From Actinomycetota bacterium (GTDB taxonomy: Bacteria; Actinomycetota; Acidimicrobiia; Acidimicrobiales; Microtrichaceae): a stretch of DNA of 56,486 nt. The stretch lies in the NCBI GenBank assembly GCA_016703525.1, contig JADJBW010000020.1, positions 1-56,486 of the forward strand, read 5' to 3'. A program made the position numbers and the translations under genes. Shown here piece after piece: positions 1-8,965 of this stretch (positions are counted from its first letter, which is position 1; every line of letters starts with the position of its first letter). The notes below the pieces were generated by a model, which was not told the DNA's origin, searched no databases, and was given only the letters and a program-made list of their open reading frames with translations.

Positions 1-45
1 GCTGACGTGACCTGAGGCGATTCGCCCCGCGCCCACACGATCGAA

Positions 46-590
46 GGAGATCCTGCCATCTCTGCCGCGATGCCATCCGAATGAGCGCGATGAGGTCGCC
101 GGGTTCTCGGGGCCGACGCACCAACCTCGCGCGTCGTTCGGCCCGGACGGCCCATCCATCGTCGCGATGTGGTACGGTTTCCTCGATTCGGCGAACACGT
201 GATCCCGGAAATCGGGTTCGGTCCGGGGGCGAGGAGATCGTGATCGAGACGTTCGCGAGTCGCAGAAGGTGGCGAACTTCACCGGAACTCCCGCTTCCCA
301 CGGCGCTCGTGGAGGCAGGCGACGACTACCCGAGTACAGGCGGGCGTGGAGAGGTCGTGGGACCAGGTCGCGTGCTCGATGATCCGGCGGTCGTCGTCGA
401 GTCGACAAGGCGGCCTGAGCCGCTATCAGCACGTACCCCAAGCCCCCGGTGATCTGGGAGTTGAAGCCGAGTTGCAGGCGGGCAAGGGGGGTGTGCGTGC
501 AAAGCTCCCACGTCGACCGCGTGGTGAGCTGGGACCATCAAGGTGGACGTCGCCTGCGAGGCCGAGCGCGCTCGGCCCCGCATACGGACG
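46..590 (+). CDS. PPOX-class (pyridoxamine 5'-phosphate oxidase-like) flavoprotein, frameshifted
   Basis: Reading across frames, the translation follows the small split-barrel PPOX family: FGPDGPSIVAMWYGF near the N-terminus, QKVANF, then LVEAGDDYPS and EVVGPGRVLDDPAVVVES, and a C-terminal segment ending with VVSWDH. Members bind FMN or F420 and act on varied substrates, so no substrate is claimed. An AAGGAG ribosome site lies at about 44-49, just upstream of a sequence that would start the protein if one base were restored. The similarity jumps frame several times (near 190-240, 330-350 and 500), so no intact reading frame exists here. It heads a run of three co-directional genes. Family assignment is from memory of family patterns. 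Confidence 0.5.
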
Positions 591-600
591 CGCCTGACGA

Positions 601-1295
601 GTGCGGCTTCCGGTGACTGCGGCCGTGGGTGAGATCATCGAATTTCCGAGTAACGGCTCGAACGAAGCGGGTACCCCTCCGCCGAGAGCGCCGACGCACA
701 TCAGCCGTGATCGTGATCTCAGGATGGTGGGGTCTCGTTCACATCTGCGAGGTTGTCGTAGGTTCGGTTCGCTCCGGGTTCACCGCACTGGCGCCCGACC
801 TCTACCGAGGCAGGACGACTGACCGAGCCCGACGAGGCGGCAAGCTGATGAGCCACATCTGGACCGTACCGCCCAAGACATGAGCGGAGCGATCGAGGCG
901 CTATTGGCCCGACCGCCACGACGAGAGCCGAAGGTGGGCGTTGTGGGGATTCTCATGGGCGGTGGCCTGGCGCTCAAGCTCGCCTGCGACCGGGCGGATG
1001 TGGTGGGAGCGTGCGCGCCGTTCTACGGCCTGATCCCGTGGGAGGGCGCACTGCCCGACTGGGTCGAAGCCGCAGGCCCGGGTGGCATGCTGCCGAGCTC
1101 GACGGCTTCTTCGGGCCTGCCGCCGTCGCCGAGTTGCAGGCGACGCTCGACGTCCTCGGCAGGACGCGCAGCTCAACGTTCACCCCGGGTGCAGCCACGT
1201 TCTTCAACGATCACCGCCCGAGGTCTAGCCGCGGCGGAGGCCGAGGTGGCGTGGAGACGATGAAGATCTCGTTCTTGTCGTCAGCGCAAGGCTGA
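601..1295 (+). CDS. Dienelactone hydrolase family protein, frameshifted
   Basis: Dienelactone hydrolases are cytoplasmic alpha/beta hydrolases that open cyclic ester lactones. Visible pieces in order are EIIEFPSNGS at the start, GFTALAPDLYRGR, the nucleophile elbow region VGVVGILMGGGLALKLACD, VVGACAPFYGLIPWEGALPD, then AELDGFFGPAAVAELQATLD carrying the usual catalytic Asp region, and FFNDHRP carrying the His region. At least three frame breaks split it (about 670, 1085 and 1200). The elbow normally reads GFCMGG; here the catalytic Cys position reads Leu, which could be local sequence error or real loss of activity. It sits between the PPOX gene and the DUF885 gene on the same strand. Confidence 0.65.
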
Positions 1296-1302
1296 GCGGA
1301 GC

Positions 1303-2507
1303 ATGCCCGACGTGCATGGCTCCGACGTCGATGTCGTCGAGGCCTGACGCTCGGCCTTCGCCTGGTTAGCTGACGCGACGCGATCGTCGACGCCTGCCAC
1401 GGCCCGGGGCGCTGGCAAGACGCGGTCGCCGCCGAGCCGCGGCGCAACCCGAGGCGCTGCCTTTCGACGACGCGTCGACGCTGTTGCGGCGGATCGACCG
1501 TGGCGAGGGCGAGTCGGTCGACGGTCAGCGGCGGCGATGGTTGCAGTCGCAGATCCGCAGGCTGCACATGGTGTGCCGAGTGCTCGCCGGTGAGGGCGTC
1601 CCGTATCTCGACGAGGTCGAGGCCTGTTACGGCATCCGCCCCGACGGGTCGAGGAGGACGAGGTGTTCGAGGCGCATCGGCGTCTCGAACGGGCGCTGCC
1701 GGGCGGGGGTGATCTCGGCGAGCGCGTCGCGGCGCTCCGGGCGCGCCACGTCATCCCACCCGACCGGCTGACGGCGGTGATCGGGCACCTGGCCGACGAG
1801 CTCCGCGAGCGAACCGTCGCCCTGTTCGGGCTGCCCGCGGGCGAGCACGTCGACTTCGAGCTCGTGACCGACAAGCCGTGGTCCGGGTTCAACCACTACC
1901 TCGGCGGGTTCCCGGTCGCGAGTGGTGATCAACACCGACCTGCCGGTCCTGTCGACGTCGATCGCACACCTGGTCGCGCACGAGGCGGTATCCGGGTCAT
2001 CACACCGAGCACTCCCACAAGGAGGCGGGTCTGGTTCGGCGGCGGCGCCAGGACGAGCAGTCGATCTCGCTGATCGGCACGCCGCCTGCCTGCTGGCCGA
2101 AGGGGCTGGCCGACCTCGGGCTGGAGGTGCTCGTCGGGCCGACCCGCATCTGGCGGTAGCTCCCATGATCCGGGCCGCTGGCCTCAATTACGAGATCGAG
2201 GCGATCGGCGCGTTGGCGGGGTTCGCCGAGGTATCGGGTCGCGCTCGGGGATCGCTTTCGCGATCGATCTCCACGACCGGGGTGACGGCTCGACACGGTG
2301 GTCGATCGTGCGCAGCGGTGGCTGCTGCTCGACCCGGCGCGAGCGCGCAAGGCCGTCGAGTTCCTCGCCGATCCGTCGTGGCGGGCGTATGTGTTCTGCT
2401 ACGTCGAGGGTCATCGGCTGTGTCGCTCGTTCGTGGCGGGCGACCCCGGCCGGTTCGCTCGGCTCCTCGACGAGCAGTTGATCCCCGCCGACCTGCGCCC
2501 CGCCTGA
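1303..2507 (+). CDS. DUF885-like metallopeptidase (gluzincin type), frameshifted
   Basis: The protein would be about 400 residues. The central part reads DKPWSGFNHYLGG and VVINTDLPVLSTSIAHLVAHE. Removing one extra G at 1987/1988 restores HEAYPGHHTEH, the HExxPGH zinc motif of the DUF885 family. Later segments ACLLAEGLADLGLEVL and RARKAVEFLADPSWRAYVF are in other frames. The start at 1303 is the first ATG after the DLH stop and the predicted N-terminus (MPDVHGSDVD) follows directly. Family members are uncharacterised or dipeptidyl carboxypeptidase-like. The frame breaks look like single-base errors because protein similarity resumes immediately. Confidence 0.55.
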
Positions 2508-2524
2508 CCTGGCCTGGCTCTCCT

Positions 2525-2572
2525 CCCGAACTGGGCCGATCACCCTCAGGGAGTGAATCGGCCCAGTTCGGG
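2525..2572. terminator. Bidirectional hairpin terminator, convergent junction 1
   Basis: A perfect 16-bp inverted repeat has arms at 2525-2540 (CCCGAACTGGGCCGAT) and 2557-2572 with a 16-nt loop. It lies 17 nt after the stop of the DUF885-like gene and before the end of the opposing TSUP gene. The same arm sequence recurs at 4193-4245. There is no clear U-tract, so termination is inferred from the stem and its position. A third half copy (GGTCGGCCCAGTTCAG) lies at about 2588-2603. Confidence 0.6.
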
Positions 2573-2599
2573 GGGGGGTTCGGGGTGGGTCGGCCCAGT

Positions 2600-3502
2600 T
2601 CAGGGTGGGGTCAGGTATTGCGCTCGATGCGGGGCGACCTCGCGAGGCCTGCGAGCTCGCGGCCCAGGTAGAGGGATCGACACGGCGATCAACAGCACCC
2701 CGGCGAGACGCCGCATCGTGTGTTCCGATGCTCCGACGGTCAGGTGCCACGTGCGCCGGAACGATGCCGATGGCGGCAGCGGCGAACCTCCCAGTCGATG
2801 TAATGACCGAGGCGGATGTGCGTGATCAACGCGGTCACTGACATCACCGCCACAGCGGCGAGTGACGTCGCGATCGCCTCCTTCACCCGCAGCCGAACGC
2901 CGAGCACGAGTCCGGGGTGAGGACCAGGGCCCCGCCGATGCCGAGGAGGTAGGCGGAGAAACGGCGATCACGCCGAGCGCCACCAGGATCGCCACGCCGT
3001 CGCGAACCTCCCGCTCGACGGGTTCGGCGGTCGGTTCGACGGTCGGGTTCGGCCTCGGTCCCGGGAGGCGATCGCCGATGGGATCGCTGATGGGGATCGC
3101 TGAGGAGCCGCTGATGGGATCGGGCGCTGCTGAGCGTTTCGCACGAGCGTGCTGCCGCTCCATAGCACGAGCATCGCAGTGACGATTATGAGCCACCGCG
3201 CATCGACCTGCTCCGCGACCCATGCGCCGATGGCCGCGAAGGCGATTTTGCTTTCGCCGCAGGTTGTTGCCACGCGCCAGTTGACGTAGCTCTCGCGGGC
3301 GTATCGAAGCGTGCCGGTGAGGGTTTTTGGAAGAATCGCGGAAACCATGGAGCCGACGGCGTGGATCGGTGTCGCCCCAGAGGAATCGGATCACCGGCGT
3401 GGTGATGATGGCTCCGCCGACGCCGAGAATCGCGGCGAGGACGCCGGAGCCGAATCCGGCGACCAGAACGATCGCCGTTGTCCATGACCACTCCACGGGC
3501 AC
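2600..3502 (-). CDS. TSUP family (TauE/SafE) membrane permease, frameshifted
   Basis: TSUP proteins are membrane transporters for sulfite, sulfonates and similar anions. The N-terminus reads VEWSWTTAIVLVAGFGSGVL followed by GVGGAIITTPVI, the typical first repeat motif. After a frame break near 3350 the second part reads VSAILPKTLTGTLRYARE and VNWRVATTC, and WLIIVTAMLVLWSG is a membrane segment. The C-terminal repeat continues in a third frame with VAILVALGVIAV and MRRLAGVLLIAVS. The start is placed at a GTG whose product begins VPVEWSW. It faces the DUF885 gene, with the hairpin at 2525-2572 between them. The substrate cannot be told from sequence. Confidence 0.6.
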   Translation of the reverse strand: MPVEWSWTTAIVLVAGFGSGVLAAILGVGGAIITTPVIRFLWGDTDPRRRLHGFRDSSKNPHRHASIRPRELRQLARGNNLRRKQNRLRGHRRMGRGAGRCAVAHNRHCDARAMERQHARAKRSAAPDPISGSSAIPISDPIGDRLPGPRPNPTVEPTAEPVEREVRDGVAILVALGVIAVSPPTSSASAGPWSSPRTRARRSAAGEGGDRDVTRRCGGDVSDRVDHAHPPRSLHRLGGSPLPPSASFRRTWHLTVGASEHTMRRLAGVLLIAVSIPLPGPRARRPREVAPHRAQYLTPP

Positions 3503-3629
3503 AAGTTTGGCGCGCGGCAGGTAAAGATCCGGCACAGCGTCGATTGCCCTATGAGGTCGAGTTGTACGGTCGCCTCCGGCCATGCCTCGAAGGTCGATGC
3601 AGGTCACATGAACAAGGAGTGCTCCCCGA

Positions 3630-4170
3630 TGGACACCTTCGCCGGGCTGGGCCCACCTGCTTCTGGTCCACGCACCCGTGGTGCTCGTGCCGGTCGTCGC
3701 GTTGCTCGTGATCTTGATGATCGTCCGCCCGCAGTGGCTGGAGCGTTTCGGATGGCTCGCGGTCGGCCTGGCCGGCCTCGCTCTCGTGACGGGTGTGCTT
3801 GCCGAGAACTCGGGAGAGGCGCTCGAGGAGGCCGTGGAGGATTCGGCGTCGCGGACGCTGCTCCACGCGCACGAGGAGGCAGGCGAGAAGGTCCCGCTGC
3901 TGGCCTTCCTTCTGTTCGCCAGCTTGGTTGCGTGGGTGGGTTGGCAGTGGTGGTCGCGGCGCAAGGCTGCCGCGGGCGAGGCGTCGGGGTCCGGCTCGGC
4001 CGGGTCGTCCAGCGCCCGGTCGCCGATCTCGATGAGTCTCGGCGATCGCGCTCGTGGTGTCGCTCGCGGCGACGTGGTTCGTGCACGACGCCGGTCACAC
4101 CAGGGGCCAAGACCGCGTGGGATGACGTGAAGGTCACGAGCAGCGAGGGCGAGGCGACGAGGGGCGTTAG
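3630..4170 (+). CDS. DUF2231-like membrane protein, frameshifted
   Basis: A small integral membrane protein of about 180 residues. The start at ATG 3630 is supported by an AAGGAG ribosome site at 3615-3620. Removing one G at about 3650-3652 gives MDTFAGLAHLLLVHAPVV, with the conserved early His of DUF2231-like proteins. Hydrophobic segments follow: VALLVILMIV, FGWLAVGLAGLALVTGVLA and LLAFLLFASLVAWVGWQWW. A further one, containing SLAATWFVHDAGHTG, appears after a frame break near 4040. Several His residues sit at membrane edges, as in haem or redox-associated membrane proteins, but no function is assigned. The end is taken at the TAG at 4168-4170; the second hairpin follows at once. Confidence 0.5.
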
Positions 4171-4192
4171 GGAACGCGCCCCATCCACGACC

Positions 4193-4245
4193 GCGAACTG
4201 GGCCGATTCACCAATCCCAGGGGTTGGTAGATCGGCCCAGTTCGC
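4193..4245. terminator. Bidirectional hairpin terminator, convergent junction 2
   Basis: A perfect 15-bp inverted repeat has arms at 4193-4207 (GCGAACTGGGCCGAT) and 4231-4245. Its loop can form a short inner stem (CCAA/TTGG). It shares the 13-nt core GAACTGGGCCGAT with the hairpin at 2525-2572. It also sits between convergent genes, the DUF2231-like gene (+) and the acyl-CoA dehydrogenase (-). Sequence and placement are seen directly; the terminator role is inferred. Confidence 0.6.
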
Positions 4246-4250
4246 TTGGG

Positions 4251-4274
4251 TTCGTGGGTTCGTGGGTTCGTGGG
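4251..4274. repeat. Three tandem copies of an 8-bp unit
   Basis: TTCGTGGG is repeated three times exactly, with a degenerate copy on each side (4243-4250 and from 4275). It lies between the hairpin and the stop codon of the acyl-CoA dehydrogenase. No function is evident. Confidence 0.7.
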
Positions 4275-4284
4275 TTCGACGGGG

Positions 4285-5893
4285 CTACTTGCCGACTCGG
4301 CCGACGAGCTGGCGGGCGATGACCTTGAGGCACAGGGTCTCGTCGGCGCCCTCGAAGATCGACAGCACGCGGGCGTCGACGAAGTAGCGGCTGACGTCGT
4401 ACTCCTCGGCGTAGCCCATGCCGCCGTGGATCTGCATCGCCTCGCGGGTGACCCACTCGGCGGCCCGGCAGACGTACGCCTTGATCAGCGATGCCTCAAG
4501 GGCGCCCTCGCCTCGGGCCATCATCCGGGCGACTCGTAGGCGAACTGCCGGGCGGCCTGGAGCAGCACGGCCATGCGGGCGAGTTTCACCTGGGTGAGCT
4601 GGTACTCCGAGATGTTCGCCCCGAAGACCTTCCGGTTCTCGGCGTAGTCGCGGGCGGCCTCGTACGCCGCCTGCATCACACCGATCGCCCGGGCGGCCGT
4701 CTGCAGGCGCCCGTTCTCGAACCCGGCCATCTGGTAGTAGAAGGCGGCCCTTGCCGCCGTCGCGCCGATCAGGTTCTCGGCCGGTACGAACCAGTCCTCG
4801 ATCGCGACCTCGTAGGAGTGCATGCCGCGGTAGCCGATCGTGTCGATCGCGGCCCTCCATCTTTCCGGCGCCCGGGCCGTCCATGTCGGCCTGGCGGATG
4901 TCGAATCCGTGTCCTTCGCCGCGCAGCTTGGGCACGATGAACATCGACAGGCCCCGGTGGCCCGCGTTGCGGTCGGGGTCGGTGCGGGCGAGCAGCATCA
5001 ACACGTCGGCGCGGGCGCCGAACGTGCACCACGTCTTCACGCCGTTGATCACGTAGCCGTCGATGCCGTCCACGGTCGACGGCGTCGCGGTCACCTTCAC
5101 GCCGGCGACGTCGGAGCCGTAGTCGGGGCTCGGTGACCGCCACGGCGTTCATCACCTCGGCGGTCGCCAGCAGCGGCAGCCACTGCTGCTTCTGCTCCTC
5201 GGTGCCGCCTTCTCGAGCGCACGGGCGAGGATCTCGGGTCGGGTGATGAGCGAGCCGCCGATGCCGAGCGAGCCGCGGACAGCTCTTCGGTGGCGACGAC
5301 CATGGCGAGGTAGTCGGCGTCGGTGCCCGACGCGAACCCGCCGTATTCCTCGGCGATCGACAGGCCGAACGCGCCCATCTCGGCGAGGCCGGTGATGATG
5401 GCCTCCGGGATGTCGGCGTTGTGGCGGTGGATGTGCTCGGCGATCGGCTTCAGCTTCTCGTCCGCGAACCGGCGGAACGTGTCCTGCACCATCTCGAAGT
5501 CGTCGCCGAGGTGCCGGGGCCCCTCGGTCGTGGCGAGGGGGGCGAGGAAGGCGGCGTCGCGGAACCGGGCGACGTATTCGCGGGTGGAATCGAGCGCGGG
5601 CGCCGACGCCCCAGTCGGCTTCCCGCCCGAACACCTTGCCACGAGGTCGGCCACGGCATCCGCCACGAATGCGTGCGTGAGGCGCTCCCCTCGAGCTCGC
5701 CCTTCGCGCCGTAGCCGAGCATCGACTGCGCGGTTTGCAGGGCGGCCTTGGCGTGGGCGACGTCGTGCGCGAGGACCTGATGGTCGTCGAGCCCGATGTC
5801 GGCGAGGCGTCCGATCGCCGCGTCGACGACGGCGGAGGCGGAGGCGATGACGGTTTCGGCGGCGGTGAGATCGGACAGGTTCCGCGAGGTTAC
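4285..5893 (-). CDS. Acyl-CoA dehydrogenase, long form with N-terminal extension, frameshifted
   Basis: This FAD enzyme performs alpha,beta-dehydrogenation of acyl-CoA thioesters. The product would be about 535 residues, longer than the usual 380-400, with an extra N-terminal helical region (LTAAETVIASASAVVDAA, then LQTAQSMLGYGAKGELEG). The core follows: FRRFADEKLKPIAEHIHRHN, MGAFGLSIAEEYGG, VINGVKTWCTFGARADV, MHSYEVAIEDWFVPAENLIG, YAENRKVFGANISEYQLTQV and MQIHGGMGYAEEYDVSRYF. The C-terminal block LSIFEGADET contains the Glu that serves as catalytic base in most family members. Frame breaks occur near 5640, 5240, 5130, 4860 and 4530. It is divergent from mutY, about 60 bp apart. Confidence 0.75.
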
Positions 5894-5955
5894 GCGGCGA
5901 TCTCGGAGCGCTCCAACGCTGCGGGCGCCACGGCGCTGCGGGTACGGTCGGGGCC

Positions 5956-6881
5956 GTGATCGATCCCGCGGGACCGGCCTCGATGCGTTGTTGAGCTGGG
6001 GCGACGTCGTGCGCCGTGACCTGCCGTGGCGTCGAACCCGCGACCCGTTCGCGATCCTCGGCCGAGGTGATGCTGCAGCAGACCCAGGTTGATCGCGGAT
6101 TCCCCGGTGGCTCCGGTTCCTCGAACGTTGGGCGACGCCGGCGTCGCTCGCGGCGGCCGGTCTGTCGGACGTGCTGGTCGAGTGGTCGGGGTTGGGGTAT
6201 CCTGGCGGGCACGGAATCTGCATCTCGCGGCCGGTGAGGTGGTCGAGCGATTTCCGGCTCGTTGCCCCGGGACCTCGACGCCCCGTTGTCGCTGCCGGGC
6301 GTCGGTGCCTACGGCGAGCGGTGCAGGTATTTGCGTTCGAGGTCGACACCGGCGTGGTCGACACCAACATCGCACGGGTGCTCGCGAGGGTGACGGGGCG
6401 GCGGCTGACGGTCGCGAAGGCGCAGGCGTTGGCCGATGCGGCGGTTCCGCCAGGGTCGATCGTGGAGCACAACCAGACGCTGATGGACCTCGGCGCGACG
6501 GTGTCGACGTCGTCCGACGTGTGAGGCGTGTCCGATCGCCGAGTGGTGTTCGTGGCGGCGATGCGGGGCGAGTCCGCCGACCCGGCGATTGGGTCGGCGG
6601 GCGAGCGGTCGCCAGGCACGCTTCGAGGGGTCGGATCGCCAACTCCGTGGACGGCTGATATGCGCTTGCGGCCGGTGACGTGGCGCTCGACGACGTGGGA
6701 CGGGTGGTCGCGTTGCCCGACGACCCGCAGCGTTGCGCTCCAGGTGGTCGCATCGCTGGTGCGTGACGGACTGGTCGCCGTGGTCGACGACGGCGCGGGC
6801 GGCGCGGGCGGCGCGGTCCGCGCTGGTAGCGCCGCGATGGTGCGCCTCGGCGGCGCACCGCCGGCGCCGCGCCCGGGCTGA
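5956..6881 (+). CDS. mutY: A/G-specific adenine glycosylase MutY, frameshifted
   Basis: MutY removes adenine mispaired with 8-oxoguanine. Order of motifs: LLSWGDVVRRDLPWRRTRDPF, then EVMLQQTQV in the HhH-GPD fold, VEWSGLGYP, ALLSLPGVGAYTARAV (the helix-hairpin-helix; the first half is partly out of frame), VDTNIARVLARVTGRRL, and HNQTLMDLGATV. After a frame change at about 6502 the sequence reads CRRRPTCEACPIAEWC, exactly the C-x6-C-x2-C-x5-C ligand set of the [4Fe-4S] cluster. About 310 residues agrees with the family. The start is the GTG at 5956. At least five frame breaks are present. Confidence 0.8.
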
Positions 6882-6954
6882 CGAGGTGAGTTCGGGTCGG
6901 GTGTCGCCACGGGTGTGCAGGGTGTCGCTCGCAGTCATCGGGCACACTTGTCCG

Positions 6955-8238
6955 ATGGGCAAACGGGTATGGCTCCGGCGACGCGGTGCAGCGCTCGATC
7001 CCGTCGGAGCCCTCCGAGGGCGCCGGGCTTCAGACGTCCGCCTGCTACGCCCCACGGTTCCATGTACTTCGATCAGTTCGGCAAGGTGCGGGCCTGTTGC
7101 CAGAACGACGGCGTGCACCTCGGCGACGTCGGTACCGCCTCGTTGCGCGAGATCTGGCAGAGCGCCGAAGCCGACCGCATGCGTCGCGCGCTCGAAAGCG
7201 ACGACTACTCGGTCGGTTGCAGCTTCTGCGCTTGGCAGGTCGATGAGGGCGGACGGGCGTCGGCCTTCGCTCGGTCCTTCGACGGTCTGGAGCCACGGGA
7301 TGGCCTGCCCCGGTACCCGCGCCAGATGGAGTTCGCGTTGTCGAACACCTGCAACCTTTCGTGCGCGATGTGCAATGGCGACTTCTCGTCGACGATCCGC
7401 TCGCGGCTCGAGCGGCGCGCGCCGCTGGCGGCGGCCTACGGCGACCGCTTCTTCGACGAATTGGAGGAGTTCCTTCCGCATCTGGAGCGGGCTTCGTTCC
7501 TCGGTGGTGAGCCATTCCTGGCGACCGAATCGCTTCGTGTCCTGCACATGCTGGCGGACCTCCCGGATCCCCCCGAGGTCGTCATAACAACGAATGGCAC
7601 GATCGCGACCCCGCAGGTCCTCGGCCTGATCGAAACGCTTCGGCCCCATATCGTCGTGTCGCTTGACGGGGCGACGTCGGGAACGTACGAATCGATCCGA
7701 TCCGGCGCCAGGTTCGAGCGGGTGATGGCCAATCTCGACCGCTTCATCGACATCCTCGGTCCGTCGGGGGTCTCCGTCGCCCATTGCCTGATGACCTCCA
7801 ACTGGTCGGAGTTCGACCGCTTGCTCGGCCTCGCCGAGGAGCGCGGATTGTGGGTCGGGGTCAACGTCGTGCGGTACCCCATCCACCTGAGCCTCTATCA
7901 CCGGCCGGCGGCGGAGCTCGGGCATGTCGTGTGCACGTTGCGTGCTCGGAACCCGACGTCGTTGACCGACGTCCGACTGGCGACGTGGGCCGACACGTTG
8001 GACTCGCTTGATCGGCATCGGGCAGCCCTGCGGGGAGGTGGCGGGTCATCGCGCTTCGATGAGCCTCTACCCCGAGCATCGAACCGAAGGCGTTCGACGG
8101 GCGACGATTCACGCCGCGACGCACGACGGCGAGCGGGTCCTCCACATCTTCACGTTTCGATGCGCCACGACCGGCGAGATCGAGGCGCTGCTCGTGCCGC
8201 AACCACCTGCCGCGATGCCGGACGTCCCGAGCGCCTGA
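6955..8238 (+). CDS. Twitch-domain radical SAM protein 1
   Basis: This radical SAM enzyme has its auxiliary cluster half-domain at the N-terminus rather than after the core. ACYAPRF and MYFDQFGKVRACCQN, then LGDVGTASLREIWQS and CSFC, supply the SPASM/twitch cysteines. The core starts near residue 130 with SNTCNLSCAMCNGDF (CxxxCxxC for the SAM-binding cluster), followed by SFLGGEPFL (GGEP, SAM amino group) and ITTNGT. SLDGATSGTYESIRSGA is also typical of the fold. A frame break near 8030 moves the last 70 residues (SMSLYPEHRTEG to the stop at 8238) into another frame; another lies near 7060. Two paralogues are at 40568-42141 and 51140-52640. Substrate unknown; in this setting a sugar or nucleotide-sugar substrate is a guess. 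Confidence 0.75.
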
Positions 8239-8513
8239 AGCCGGGCGGCGGAATGTCGTCGGCTCGGGTCGATCGGGATGTCGGACGCACCGGACGAAGC
8301 CATCGTCACGGCAGACCGTCCGGGCGTGCCGCCCCGTTCGCGTCGGCCGATCGGCAACCTCGGCATCATCTCGCTCGCTCCGGCCGCGTCGCAGGCTATC
8401 GCCGGGTGCGACTGCTTCGCGATCCGATCGCGCATCGCGACCATGCATTTCACGGCCATCACTTGACGCCGCCGGTGCTCGATGAGCCCGCTCTCAATAC
8501 CGCTGTGAGCGTT

Positions 8514-8862
8514 TCATCTCCGCAGCCAGTTGCGGAGACTCGAAGGAACCCAGCGCCGTCCTCGAACTTGACCGCTATGCGTTACCCGGAACGGGGATAC
8601 GCCGCCAAACGGCCTTTGAACTCCATAGATGACCGCTGCGAGCTGAAGGTTGAGAAGGCCAAGCGAAAGAAAGGCCAGAAGGGCAAGGGCATACACCAGC
8701 CGACGAACAACCCCAGGGGAGAATTGCCAGCCACGCGACGGTCTTGGTCGTGTCCCAGATCTTGTCGAGAACCCCGAGCCAATAGTTGGAACGCATTTCA
8801 GGCCTGGCTTCCGGTGATTCCGACTGCTCCTCACTGCTGTTCTCGTCCGAGTTCGCGGTCAT
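8514..8862 (-). CDS. Small membrane protein, frameshifted, no family recognised
   Basis: The start at ATG 8862 follows a GGAG ribosome site. The N-terminus is acidic and hydrophilic (MTANSDENSSEEQSE). SNYWLGVLDKIWDTTKTVAW follows, and after a frame break near 8715 comes a membrane span (LVYALALLAFLSLGLLNLQL). The C-terminus is basic. Total about 115 residues. It lies just downstream of, and on the same strand as, the large membrane protein at 8966-10906, so it may be its partner. The 275 bases between it and the radical SAM gene show no recognisable gene. Confidence 0.4.
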
Positions 8863-8965
8863 CCCACTCCAGTCCACCCAGACAGCCGTCGATCCGATCG
8901 AGGCACCCGGCCTCCATCAAGCCGTTCAAGACCCGCAGCAAGGGAGCGGATCTGGCGGGTGGAAG

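Noticed and set aside
2600..3964. A 454-residue minus-strand ORF as one gene
   Set aside because: Only parts of it match a TSUP permease; the upstream part is the shadow of the DUF2231-like gene and the rest switches frame.
4251..4274. Tandem TTCGTGGG copies as an origin or protein-binding iteron array
   Set aside because: Only three perfect copies, at a gene end and next to a terminator hairpin; too few and misplaced for an iteron origin.
5450..6910. 486-residue minus-strand ORF spanning mutY
   Set aside because: It covers the MutY motifs on the other strand and only its last part coincides with the acyl-CoA dehydrogenase N-terminus.
8278..8466. Small plus-strand ORF after radical SAM 1
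   Set aside because: No ribosome site, no family resemblance and short; could equally be a shadow of nothing.
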